From Tubiluchus corallicola (lineage: Eukaryota; Priapulida; Priapulimorpha; Priapulimorphida; Tubiluchidae): a stretch of DNA of 64,000 nucleotides. Positions 51,501 through 63,191 of the stretch are shown piece by piece. Both the position numbers and the translations under genes were made by a program. How positions within the stretch are numbered: position 1 is the stretch's first letter; each line of letters opens with the position of its first letter. The notes below the pieces were generated by a model. The model saw only the letters and a program-made list of their open reading frames with translations. It did no database searches and had not been told where the DNA came from. The stretch covers positions 62,001-126,000 of the forward strand of contig JAQGDQ010000091.1 in NCBI GenBank assembly GCA_030141605.1. The letters are read 5' to 3'.

Positions 51501-52587
51501 AACAGATTATTTTTAAAAATGACATTTGCACATCAAAAATTGGTGTTCAAACAATTTCTGTACTAAGAGCATGCCAACAACCTACTTTGAAATTTTTTAA
51601 AAAATGGAAAGCTTGGAATTAAAAATATGCTTTTAGATATTCATAGTAAGCCAAAGTAACCAGACAACAAAATAATTTAGATTAAGTCTGTGCATGTTGA
51701 CTAAATTTAATGACTGATTTTATTATTTTATAGTACATTTCTTAATAATTCATTAAAATTACGTCTCGTGGCGAGTTGTGACTGAGTGGATAAGGCACCC
51801 ACACTGTGCAAATGACATGAGTTTGATACCTTCTTTAGATGATATCATTCAAACTTTGTCTGTTTACTTGCAGAGGGAGGACGTATGTACATCCGAATAT
51901 ACACGAAATACACTTGCCAGTCCAATGATTCAGCGTGGAGGGATATCCTTGATAATGAATCAGCTCCAGTCATGCCACAAGCATCTCCATGAATAGGACC
52001 TGTCTTTGAGTGCTTTCTGGCATGTAGTGCACCCACATGTATAAAAAAATAATAAAGAATACAAAGTGGAAGTCGATTGTAAATACTTACGGTTCATCCC
52101 TTGGAATGATTTTGTAAACTTGTTGCTTTCCATGCAACTCTTTCTCTTCACCGTCTATTCCACTTTCTTTTACTATTTCTTCTATATGTTTAATATTAGG
52201 TTCAGGTGCAAGTGGCGGATGTAGCACATTGCCCTTATTTATATTATCAGCACTATCACTAACTGGATTTCGTGGCCCGCTAGGGTCCATATGTCTTTGA
52301 GCAACCTCTTGGGGAGCAGGCCCATCGGGTAACTTATGAATCACAGAATCAGGTTTATCACTTTTTTCGGGACGGTGTAGTGTATCTATTAGATTATAGT
52401 GTTTAGAAGTTTTTTGAAAAATTCCTCCTGGTTGGCCACCACGAAACATGAGGAAAGAGTCTTCACGTTCGGAGCGTCCAAGTTTTATCCGGTCATAGTA
52501 CGCAAGTATTAGAACGACAAGGAACCATATTGCTGGGATCAGGATTATTGCTCTAAATATAAGAGACCGTTTCCTGAAGATCCCCAT
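37866..52587 (-). CDS. GALNT: Polypeptide N-acetylgalactosaminyltransferase, PGANT9-like, copy B (11 exons plus one alternative, 676 aa)
   Basis: Minus-strand exons: 52091-52587, 50869-51036, 44668-44840, 44216-44380, 43409-43622, 42757-42874, 42228-42413, 41528-41656, 40105-40215, 38312-38440, 37866-38006; 39771-39875 is an alternative to the ninth. All introns are GT-AG. Residues 11-30 form the type II signal anchor ([11 protein letters not shown]) and about 30-170 the polar stem. The catalytic domain has [37 protein letters not shown], the metal-binding DSH (327-329), [22 protein letters not shown] (435 onward) and [16 protein letters not shown]. The lectin domain starts near 551, with CLD at 561-563 and 603-605 and CME in the third repeat. 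Overall it resembles Drosophila PGANT9 more than any vertebrate GALNT (from memory). Every active-site element is present, so it should be active. Confidence 0.92.
39771..39875 (-). CDS. GALNT: Alternative lectin exon 9b of copy B
   Basis: A TTAG acceptor and a GTTTGG donor flank 35 codons, phase 0 at both ends, with the peptide plan of exon 9: [14 protein letters not shown]...[10 protein letters not shown]. It keeps the CLD sugar-binding triplet and a C-H pair and would join to [10 protein letters not shown] of exon 10, restoring the Q-x-W motif. Exon 9a ends 229 bases upstream. The loop after CLD differs: 9a has [13 protein letters not shown], 9b has [11 protein letters not shown]. Either can be used alone; including both would also keep the frame but would duplicate the first lectin repeat. 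Confidence 0.85.
40105..40215 (-). CDS. GALNT: Lectin exon 9a of copy B
   Basis: 37 codons in phase 0 encode the first ricin-type repeat: [13 protein letters not shown], a His/Lys-rich loop, then [10 protein letters not shown]. It has TTTCTAG acceptor and CAG-GTATGT donor signals. The corresponding exon of copy A is 36 codons at 25322-25429 and reads WCLT in place of WCLD. Confidence 0.88.
43246..43318 (+). mobile_element. tRNA-derived SINE head
   Basis: ATAGCTCAAATGGCAGAACA (A-box region) and GGGTTCACAAC (B box, about 43295-43305) have tRNA spacing. It closely parallels the head at 9680-9745. It lies in intron 5 of copy B. Confidence 0.6.
44841..50868. other. Intron 2 of copy B, 6 kb
   Basis: The largest intron in the window. 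It contains a (TAA)n array and a polypyrimidine stretch near 46435-46490. A less AT-rich patch at about 47900-48200 has a short hydrophobic minus-strand frame (47887-48099) without an ATG start of its own or known motifs. It could hold an internal promoter, but nothing decisive is seen. Confidence 0.5.
45507..45580. repeat. (TAA)n microsatellite
   Basis: About 24 TAA/AAT units with a single GAT interruption, in intron 2 of copy B. Confidence 0.95.
51762..52056 (+). mobile_element. tRNA-derived SINE, near full length (about 295 bp)
   Basis: The head reads GTGACTGAGTGGATAAGGCA (A box) and ATGAGTTTGATACC (degraded B box), as in a tRNA gene. A body of about 200 bases without coding sense follows, ending in an A-rich ATAAAAAAATAATAAAG tail. 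The tail and length fit a retroposed SINE in intron 1 of copy B. It is inserted antisense to the gene and ends about 35 bases from the exon 1 donor. Confidence 0.65.
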
Positions 52588-52704
52588 TTCTGCTTTACCC
52601 TATCACACCAGTTTGCAGAGCTTCAGAGCTTACCACATGCAGAGTTTGGGTAAGGTCACGAGTTCCGGGTGACGACCTTGAAGTTTGCTCCCTGAGTTTG
52701 CATT
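52588..52704 (-). promoter_or_regulatory. 5' UTR of copy B with upstream ORF
   Basis: CTTTTTACAG ends at 52705, so the first coding exon begins in the 5' UTR at 52704 and an upstream non-coding exon is expected. Directly after the acceptor an ATG (52703) opens a 15-codon uORF (MQTQGANFKVVTRNS) that stops at 52656. A second mini-frame, ATG-TGG-TAA, follows. Copy A also has a uORF at this place, with a different sequence. Confidence 0.5.
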
Positions 52705-55344
52705 CTGTAAAAAGAGAAGAAAATAAACAGAAGAAATTTATTGCAAACACTCGTTGAATGCTTTTCAAATTTTGCTTTTACAGCATGCCAGCAGTAAAGC
52801 ACTGCAGCATACACATCGCTCACTTTCTTTATGTTGTGTCTAATGTAAATATGTTTAAGTTTAAAACAAGATGTTGCAACAATTTAGCTTCATAGATTAC
52901 TTACAAGATGCAGTTTATTTTTTCTGTCAGTAGGTGGTTTATAGCTAAAATGATGATGCCAACAAGTGGTCTTGGACAAAAAATAACTGACGAAAGGTAA
53001 AAATTATGAAGGCTTTTGTTATTATACTTCTTTACCTAATAAAAGTATATTTACATATATACATATTGGTGAAAGTGGGCTCCCTCCAGGGGAGAACTAA
53101 CAAACTTGACTGAAATGTATTTGATGATCTAAAATTGTATCAGTTCAACTCAATTAAAGCTTATCTGCACTAATACAAAGAGGTATCATGGCAAAAAACA
53201 CGAGTTATTATAGGTATTACACAGACAAAATATAGAAAAATTAAAATAGTAATGCCTAAGTAACAAATACAAAATTGGGTAAATCAGAACTATTAAGAGC
53301 TAATAAAAACTTAAGTTACATAATCACAACACAAATTAATTATGTAATCAGTTAATCACAACAATTAAACATAATTATAATGCAACTTAATTACAAAATT
53401 ACAAAAGTGGTTTATCCCACACTCATCAGAAGGTTGTATTAGCTATGGGTACATCAGTTAAAACATGTTGCATTTAATTATAATATAAAATTCGATAAAA
53501 ACTTACATCATTAAAACCAGATGTACCTACTCACAGTGAATTAAAATTTGCTTAAAGGAAGACTTTTTTTAAAGGAAGGATTTTTCATATACTACCCCAC
53601 AAAATAACACTATGTACTATTACTACGGCTATGGAGACGGCAACGACTACTACTACTACTACTACTTGCTACTATATGTGAATTTAATAAAGCACAGTGC
53701 AATACAGTGTACGATAAAGTACAATAGAGTGTACGTCAAATGTGTCTGCCCATTAAGAGCACAAAAAAGGCCATTCACTGCTGAAGTTGGGGCTATTTTA
53801 CAAAGCGTCTGGCAGTATAATGAGCGACTAAATAAGCTTCGAACACACATTGTTGTTTTGACAACCTATAGCATAAAGCACTTTGCACAAGAGGTAAATG
53901 ACACTATGAAAATGTTGCTTTAGACACACTGACTGGGGCCAGTTGACAGGTTTGTAAGCAAATCCAGTTGAAAAGTTTTTCAACCCACAATCCATAAAAT
54001 TTTTATGCTAAGACTAAGAAATACACTTTTTGCCTTTTTGGTATTGTATTCTCCAAATACCAAATTTGCAGTAATTGCCTCCTGGAGGAGTTAATCGTCG
54101 CAGACACCACTTGTGGGCGGAGCCTTACTAAAAACAAAATTTTATGTCAAAACAGTCAGATGAAAATTTGATGTGTTCATCAAAATGTCAACCATTGGTT
54201 TTCCTGCCCTGCTGGAACAAAAACCAGCAACCTAAAAGTATTTACTGATACCTATAGTCAGGCAGTCGATCGAGAACAGGGTCCTAATTAGAGCTGTTCT
54301 TTGATCAACAGTTATTAACGAATAATAATCCAATCAGGGTTATCATCTGGCTTTAAACTTAAGTGTATTTATTTAGCATCAGAACGCGAACTCATCTTCT
54401 AGTGAAATAAATCACTGCACTACAGCATATCCACCAAAAAAATTTAAAGTACACCCGCCGAGGTTACATATCGTATTGTCAAATCTTGGGGTTTTGAGAC
54501 CTTTCATCAGAATTACTGTATCATGCTCGTCTACTAGTTCCTGTCAAGTTTAATAAGGATCCCAGCTTACTCAAGGGTAATGAAATGCTATTGAGCATCT
54601 CCGATAATCCCTCTATACAGAGCTCTGCATAGAAATCACAACTCGTAATTACAGCTCGATCGCTTTTCCAGATCGGTAAACTACACAGGGATCACACTAC
54701 CATAGAATTCATCCTAGAGTTAATTAATGACTACGTGCTCAACGAAACAGATGTCCATCAACAGAAGCCATTTGTTAGTCTCGTCTGCTAAATTCAGCGT
54801 TTGGATACTTAGGGTATATTGTGCAGTGTACTGCTTCTTATGGTCATAATACTGGTATTATGCCTAGGGTATACCGCTAATGTATGGGGGGTATATGCTT
54901 TTAATATCTGTATATCTTAACCTCTGCTGTCCTCCTAGTATAAAATGCCATACAGCAATCTGTCTCGAGCAGTTTGTGTTGTTTAGTAAAATATGCAACG
55001 TAGACATTGTTATACCAGCACACAGATGCACTAAAGGTTAACAATCACACGCAAATGCTGGTTCAGTCTCAGTATCTTATATTCATGGTGACTAGTGCAC
55101 TCTTAATAAATGAAATGAGCCACTCTACGACAATCTGAGTCAATAAACTGAATACACAAAATAACCGAATTGGAAACCCCCAACCGAAATTTAAGACAGA
55201 AATATAACAGGGCTTGTGGAACAATCACCAAAAGTATGAGAAATCTAGAATACATTGAAGAACTAGATTGCTTGTTTATTAACAAGTGCAGTCAACCAGA
55301 TGAACGAAATGATTATTTTTAACACCAGCCGAAAACGGTCTTAA
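52705..55344. other. Upstream region of copy B, no gene seen
   Basis: AT-rich DNA that should contain the promoter and 5' UTR exon of copy B; neither can be placed. A short (TAC)n run lies at 53646-53666. Open frames here (for example 53612-53923) have no recognised motif. Confidence 0.4.
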
Positions 55345-55836
55345 TCAGGTAAGAAAAGCTGCTCCTCTTATTTTAAATGATGCGTTTATGAATTTCCAGT
55401 GAAATGGCTGCAGTAATATACATTGTTGTTGGCATCCTTCTGTCTCAGAAGACAATGGAATGTGCGCCAAGAGTCCGTTATTGATCACATTGGTGGAGCT
55501 GCAGCGTCGACTGTGGCTGCGCAGTGCGATCCGCGCACGCCTGGGCAAGGTGTATGGAGATCCTGAGTTGCCCAGACAACAGGAGCCCCTCTCTTCCTCC
55601 CTGGTGTAGTCCAAAGGAAAGCGGATGATATGTTTGGCACCAGGTTGGCTGCAGGAGCTGCCGGAGTCAGTGAGCATGCTGCACTGGTCCGCCTTCGGGG
55701 CTCCACTCCTGACTTGGAAGGTTTACTCCTTCCTCTACACATGGCCGTTGGGTCACTTGACCTCCTCCGCCCTCTAGCCGTTGGCTGCTTGTACAGCTCC
55801 TCCGCCTAGTGTCGAGATATAGTGTGGGCATCCCGC
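55345..55836 (-). mobile_element. GC-rich repeat body downstream of the 5S-like sequence
   Basis: This segment is far richer in GC than anything nearby. On the minus strand it directly follows the 5S-like sequence. Near its start are two imperfect tandem monomers of about 35 bases, each beginning GGCGGAGGAG and ending CCAACGGC (55737-55808). Open frames of 85 and 110 codons on the minus strand have biased Arg/Ser/Pro composition and no known domain. It could be the body of a 5S-headed SINE (SINE3 type) or the 5' UTR of a retrotransposon inserted beside a 5S copy. The right-hand limit is approximate. Confidence 0.45.
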
Positions 55837-55956
55837 AAGCCTACAGCACCTGGTATTCCTAGGCGGTTACCCATCCAAGCACTAACCAGGCTCTACGTTG
55901 CTTAACTTCGGTGATCAGACGAGAACCGGTGTTTTCAACGTGATTTGGCCGTAGTT
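55837..55956 (-). rRNA. 5S rRNA-like sequence, probably pseudogene or SINE head
   Basis: The 120-nt minus-strand sequence aligns over its whole length with animal 5S rRNA: CACGTTGAAAACACCGG, GATCACCGAAGTTAAGCAAC, GCCTGGTTAGTGCTTGGATG, GAATACCAGGTGCTGTAGGC. It departs from the usual sequence at conserved places: ACGTAGAGCC for ACGTCGGGCC, GGGTAACCG for GGGTGACCG, CCTAGGAA for CCTGGGAA. Most are G-to-A or C-to-T changes. The first two bases (AA) no longer pair with the 3' end in helix I. No T-run terminator follows. These points favour a decayed copy. Confidence 0.85.
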
Positions 55957-58900
55957 AACGCTATAGCACGCTAAATATTGCTAATTTGCTAACAAAGCAC
56001 CGATAGGTAATCAACGCTATCATGTAAAACCTTGATAACCAACTTCTTAAAATGCAAAACCAATTGTATATTTGCTAATTGTTACGAACATGCAACGGCT
56101 TGTTTTACTTCCGCCACGAGCCTTATAATGCTTCCAAGTTTAAAAAAGTAAAACTGCAAGTCAAACACGTCACAATTCCTGCCAATCGGAAACAGGCAAG
56201 GACAATAAATCGTGAATCAAGTCTTCTTCATGTACAATTCAGAAGGCAAAACCAATATAATTTTCATTATTCTACATCAAAGCAGATTTATGTAGCGGCG
56301 CATAGTTTTCGCTTAGAATCGATGGTAACGCCATTTCAAACGCTTTCAGGCAATAAAGCACGCCCAAAGTGACGTGAAGAGACAGACACTATTGATACGA
56401 GGTTTCTACTTCCATCCACAGCAGAAATAAATGACCAGACAGTTGCCAACACAGGTCTATATGTAGGCTATAAGTGCTCTAAATATGACTCTTCTCACTG
56501 ATGCGAAATAAATACTAGCAAGAAAGATGTTCACAAGGCTAAAAAATCGATATTTTATAATGGCCTAATTAGATGTAAATCAAACTATTGAATTTATAAG
56601 GCTATATGTACTTTAAATAGAAAGAGCCTCTCTCTTTCGAGAAATAAACAATAGCAAAAACAAGAATTTTTAAAATTTACGTCGTAATGTGTTCTACAAC
56701 TACACTGGGAACAAAAAAATGAGATAACACGAATTTCTCACTGCAAATAGAATGCTCTAAATATTTTAATCCGTTGCCGATTCCTATGTTTACACAAAAA
56801 AAAATAAAAGCAGAGATGCTACTGGCATGTTCTACAGTATGCATGCAAAAAAAACAGAAAGCACAATGCCAAAGCACAATTTTTGATTTTATTTTTTAAT
56901 ATAATTCTATATTCAGTAAAATGACAATAAATAGTAACAATTTTCTGACTACATGAACATTAGAATTACGAAATGAACATGTTAAGGGATATCATCAACG
57001 ATAACATTTGTTTTGACCCGTTTATACACTACCTGTGTATAGTTAGTTATAAATGTGTTTAAAATATCTCCAATCACCAACGTCAGTATGGGGCCTCCTT
57101 GTTAACATGTGAGCTAACAAGATACACACACTTCTTAATAAGTTAACATGTGTTTCCCTTCATCAATAATCCACGGCTTCCTTTGCACAAATTGGGTACG
57201 TAATAAGCTTTAGCTGAGTCATTACGTGCAAATCACTAGTAATGAATGAACAACATGATCATAGTTAGCAATGAGACACTAATTGAAACTCACAAGTAAT
57301 CTTTTAACACATGGCCAGACGTACTGTGGTCATTTAAATAGGTGTTTTAATGAAGGCACATGAGTTCGACAGACTTTAGTACATTAATGTTTAATTAGCT
57401 ATCCACTGCATTTGTTTTGAGAGACTAATTAGGAAATATTTTTTGTAAGATAATTAGATCTAGGAACTGTTACAGCAGTGCGCATGGAATGTAATAAAAT
57501 TAAAGAAACAAAATGGGCACCATGTTATATGCGTTTACTGACCATCTAATCAGAAAACTAGCAACAGCAATTATATGTGTTATCGCTACTAACAAATGTT
57601 TGCATTTTAGTAAAGGATGAACCCCAAAAAGTTTCCCACATGAATAAAAATAGATATTCCTATTCGTATTATGATCAATAATGTGTCTTAAATTTCCCAT
57701 AAAACCAAAATTTACTACCAGGTTTGGTTAACCGTAATTCTCAAATTAATTTAACTAAGTGTGCTGTTAAAGTCCAATTTTAAAATCATCTCTAATTTAA
57801 TAGTTCAAGAACTAGGGTTAAACCAACCCTGAACAGCAAAGACCTGCCCCCTTTTATTAAATCTAACAGGTGTAGCGTATAGGTAATAAGTCAGGTGAGG
57901 GCGTTAAACTTGAATAATTTATTATTACGACAGAATTTATATTATACCATTCAATGAAAACAAGACTCTTGGATCAAGAATAATTACAATCGCAGGTATC
58001 TTGGGAAAGACAATAACCAGTCCTGTTGTTTTCAACATACTTTATGGTTTCACCACTGGTCAGCTCATAGCAAAGCAGAGAACAAATTAGTAAGTTACAT
58101 AAGCCAAATGCAGCTGAAAAGACAGAGAAACTGATTTGAACATGTGCAGTAACAATGAATTCAAAATAACGATGACGAATCATCTATTTTATGTGATTTC
58201 TCAGATCGGTGAACCTGCCACATATCAGGAAAAATGAGGTCATATGAGATTTATGTCATTGATCGCCTGAACAAAAGTGTATACCGATATCATGGCAACT
58301 AAATTTTTACCGAAATCTATTGATCCCATACGCTGGATAGCTTGACTATCGTAAATGGTTGAGGGTTACCTTACACTGTGTTAAGCTGTGTATTGGGTTG
58401 AAGTTATTCAGTTTCTTAGCTACTAAAAATTAAGTTACTGTACATAGTTTTACCCAATATTACGAAAAATATTGCTGGAAACATACACTTAATGAAAAGT
58501 TATGATAAGTCAGGCGCCTTTAAATTTTTTGCATTGATCAGATATTCAGGTTCATATATGAAAAAAAACTGGAAATAATTTATTGTTGATATTATATGTA
58601 TTCGTTCTTTACCCAACAGACTACAGATTCGATTGTCAAAATCTACATAACTAGAACTACTCATTAGTATAAATGTGTGCATTGTAGTTATTATCCTGTC
58701 GTGACCTCAAATAAGAACCTGTTTAACAGTTCAAGGCAATAGTGGGTAAGCGCATGGTTACTGTCGTCTTATGAATGTGCTTAAATTGACATTCTCCTTG
58801 TAATATCAATGTGTAAATTAATATTCATAAAACGAAGTCTACATTACAATCTACAAAGTTCGGTGACACTTAAATGCTTCAAATATAAAAATATAGGCTA

Positions 58901-61728
58901 CTAGATGAACTTTGTAGTTATCATGTGAAACTTAGAGTGAGACTTTTTCTGATGACACCAGGTACAGTAAGACAGACCAAAGCTCAGAATAGTATTTATT
59001 GCGCGTCTTAATTAAAGTATTAAAATCAAGACGTCTTGATTATTAGCTAACATATTTTCACTGACGATTCATTTAACTGATATTTCTCTTTCATAACACG
59101 GCGCGAAGAAAGCGATCATAAAACAAAATTAAATACACTGTACTGCTTATGTGTACTTTATACTCTCTGGTGATAATAGGGCAAAATTCAGTTAGAGAGA
59201 AGGTTCTTTTTAAACGCCGATTTCTGTGGTTTACTTAAATAAATTTAATACGAGCGTTAATCTTATTCATCATGAGCTAAATGTAAGAATGGATGAATTT
59301 CTTGCACCGCAATGAAAATGAAAACGAACTGCTATAAATTCTTTGCAGATGATATTCAGCGTATCACTTTAGTAGGGCACAGAAAACAAGCCACTTACTG
59401 TACCAAGGCAAATTCGCCAATTCGAGATTACTACTATTATTAACAGCTATTACTATTAATCCGTCCCAATCCTATTCACCTAATCCGAACATTCTTGTAT
59501 GTGCAACCAAAAAACTAGGTTATAGCGCGTGTAGCCCGGAAAACTGTGTGCTCAACTGTTTTGCTTTATTAAAAGGGAAAGTGTTCGAAAAAAGATGGAC
59601 AACAAACACTTGCAGAATGCAGGCCTATAAGGAAAACAAACGAAAGAAACTGAAATACAGTGTTACATTTATGTGTAAGCCATACAGAACTTCAGCAACT
59701 CAGCAATAGACTGATTAGGATTTTAATTCTGGACGTGTTCAAGAAACTTATTGAAGCATTAAACAATAGACCTAATCGTTTCGAACCACTAATTTGGAAT
59801 AAATCAAACTCTAAGAGGAATATTTTACATTAAGAAAGAGGAGAAATAATTGTGTGATCAACTTATATACAAGTTTAACCAACTGGTCAATATCAAATAT
59901 GAATTAGTGATAAATTTAATCACTCAACATCCATTTCTGTCATTCATCATTCACTTATTTCTTTCCATTACCATTGGTACTTTTTCCTGTCCCATTGTTA
60001 ATTTTTTTAAATACACTTAGTTTGCACTTCAATAGTTAGTAATGCAATTCAACGGAGGCTATATGTACATCCTTGCAACACACTCAGTGTATAGCTTTTT
60101 TTATTTACTGTATATCGTTTACCATTGTGTACTGTAGTATTATATATTATTCATTATTGTGTACTGTACCGTTGGCGTGTTACAATAAATTCAATGAAAT
60201 TCAACCTTATTTTTTTCAAATTTTCTTGGTTTCGACTAAACAAAATTAGGCTAGATTTTCTATTTGCATAGTGCATGACACAAGTACTGAATTGCCTTTG
60301 ATTAACCCCATATAGCGTCGACATGTGTACAAGTAGCTGCTGCAACAGATTTCTTGGGTATTATAAGTTCTAGGAGCAAAACGCATAAAGAACAAATGGA
60401 AAACTCATTTTGGCCCACTTCCTAGATAAACACCAATAAACGATTTCACATTAGGAAACGCAATATGAAACGTGAACCAGAAGAGCCGGATGTACAGCAA
60501 GTTCATAGGAAGACGTTACTGTAGCAACTACTCTTTATGTACTTACACAGAATGCGCGTTATAGCCACTAAGACCATACTACGTGCAACAGTTTTATGCA
60601 CGTTAATTTACGTTAATAGAGTATAAAGCAGCGTGGATACTTTCGCAGAACAAGGTGGCCCAGAACTACTGCACACTACATATTTTGCTAACTACGTTCC
60701 TTTGAATATACCAAAGAAAGTTTTAACCACTACGATATATGATTAAACCTTTTAATGTGTCACAAACATGGTGCAGTAAATTAGAATTAGTTTACACGTA
60801 TTCGTTCTAAAATGTCAATCAACTCAACTATAACCACAAGGATAGTTGAAAATCTAAGCAAATTATACCACTGGCCTTACCGATAAATGCAAAAACAATA
60901 TTTTAAAATATATCATATGTTAAAACAATTGCAAATCAGTTTTAAGTTTTTAATTATCCTTTTCAATACAACCTCACTGCATTGCAAAAGTTTCACTTTG
61001 CCACATTTTGTTTCCGTTTGGACATTTATTGCGTTAATTCTGTCAAAGTGAAAGTTGCCGATTTCATATAGCATAATTTTAGGGTGCTTAGTAGCATCGA
61101 GTTAGCGTATATGCAATACATACCGGTATACGCATTACCAAGCTGCCATTTTAGTCGCTACGTAACACACCTGTACGAATAACACCTCTCTTCGCCTCAC
61201 AAGTTGCCAACAAACACTACTCGATACTTTAGACACGAGCGCAGAAATTTCACTGCCACGAACATGAAGTAATGAACTTCAGATTGGTATTGGAAGCTTT
61301 ACGTACGAAGCGTACGTTGTTCATAGCATTCACACATAGATGGCAGCACATTACAATACCTGTTCTTTATGAGGCACAAGATACATTAGCTATTATTGTT
61401 AAACACATATGTCCGTAAAAAAAGAAATTTTTTCACTTCCGTTTCCTAACTCACATTGAAATACAACATGAATTAATTCCTTCTTAAACAAATGTAACTT
61501 TTCAATTATTATTCTCAACCTTTCTTAGACTACCAATTATTATTACGAATGTTTCGTCCGTTTGATAGTGACTCATGCATATGAACTAGACGCATGCAAT
61601 AGTGATATGTTACATAAACACACAGATAAGCGTAACAATAACAAGTACGATACTAGCAAAAGATTTTTGGACATTGGAATACTAAAATAATTTGTAAAGC
61701 ATATAAAGTATATCTGCTTATGATCATA
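55957..61728. other. No gene seen
   Basis: About 5.8 kb of AT-rich DNA with only short open frames. The longest (56079-56372, plus, 97 codons) is basic and polar but has no domain, splice context or codon pattern to support it. Confidence 0.4.
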
Positions 61729-63191
61729 GGCGTACGGGGTCCCTGAATTGGGGGGGGGCAGAGGATCCTTTGCCTGAATTCTTAGAATTTCACCCGATTT
61801 TTAGGCCCCCGTTTCAACAAGTGCAACCTCACTAAGTTTCAGATAGCAAATACAAAAAGGCATCATTTCTGATGACATAAGACCGAACTCATGAAGCTGA
61901 TCAACATTATTTATTAGCCATATTGAAATGTGATGCACAGCATATGATATGACCTATATGGCCAGATAACTTGATAAGCTGTGCTTGTTTGATTATGCAC
62001 AAGCACCTGGATCATTAGTTTCAAAGATTGTCATAGCTTATGGTATAAACAGTGCCCTAAGAACCAGAAGTGCGGCGCTAACTTCCAGAACAGAACAGTT
62101 TACTTCCAGTGAACACTGAATGACTGAGATGACAGAGCAATGGACCAGTAAAGAGGAATTATCCATATTTCATGACTGATATATGAATCGGTTACATAAT
62201 CTGTCAAATTACCAGGCAATCACCACACAAGATGCAAGAATTAAGAATGCATCTCACGTTGGTTAAATTAGCTCAGAAAAACATGATCTTTTATGCTTAG
62301 AATCAGGTGTCATGACAAATACAGCACTTTCGAAAAACCAAAAATCAACGAATCTAAAACTAATCCAGAAGAAAGAATCCTCCGGCAAGAGATCCCTATC
62401 TGCACATCAAAATCGAAAACAGAAGTGTTGAGCCAAGCAATTTGACAAACTAATTTGACGGAGCAAAACTGAGAACTGACACCATCAACGATAAGCGAGA
62501 AAAGGCCACATTTTGATTTTTGTGCCCCTTTCTGCAAAGATGTATGATGTTTCTGAAATAATTGCGACTCCTTAAATGTTTCAGTTCTCCTTCAGCGCCA
62601 AACAAACGATGGAAAATACGGAAAATCAATGAGCGCACACAATACAGGCGTGAGTCCAGATCCTAAATAGATAAAGGACCAGAAATCGGAAAGCACAAAG
62701 TCGGGATTTTGTAAATAATATGAAATAATGGGGAACTTGTATTTGATAATCGCTGGCGAACAATCAGTGTGCGCGCACCGAAGACAGGAAGCGAAAAGAG
62801 TTTTACAAACAATCGGAGACCTGCAGAGAACCTAGCAACTAGTATATTTTCAATTTTGCAAATGCTAATTGTTTCCAGATCACTCTCACTGTCAGTCCTG
62901 GACCGGGAGTCGGCGTGGACGACACCTCCTGTGAGATCAAAATTCGGGCATCCAGGTGCATGGCATAAATATTGCTCTCCCAAGATTCGGGCCATATTTG
63001 AATTCCAGGAAAAAATAAGGCGATGACGATTGAAATCTCAAAAAATATCAATTTTGAAGTTGAAAAAACCATTTTCTGAAAATATAAAGGGCAGTTCTGC
63101 CAGAGTTCGGCATCAATTTTGCCCGAATTTTTTGAAACCCAAAAATTTAGGGAGGTGCAGTCTAACCCGCCCCCCCCCCACCCCGTACGCC
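61729..63191. mobile_element. Putative DNA transposon with 11-bp terminal inverted repeats beside G/C runs
   Basis: GGCGTACGGGG at 61729-61739 is matched in inverse orientation by CCCCGTACGCC at 63181-63191. Just inside each end is a homopolymer: nine Gs near 61751 on the left, and ten Cs ending near 63179 on the right. The 1.46-kb interior is less AT-rich than its flanks and the motif TTCGGGC recurs near its right half. Open frames of 85-126 codons on both strands at 62660-63220 show no transposase motif, so it looks non-autonomous. No target-site duplication is evident. Confidence 0.6.

Noticed and set aside
51764-51840. Possible tRNA gene
   Set aside because: A and B boxes are present but the arms do not pair, the B box is altered, and a SINE body with an A-rich tail follows.
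55485-55742. 85-codon Arg/Pro-rich frame
   Set aside because: GC-rich repeat DNA gives long frames by chance; no known domain.
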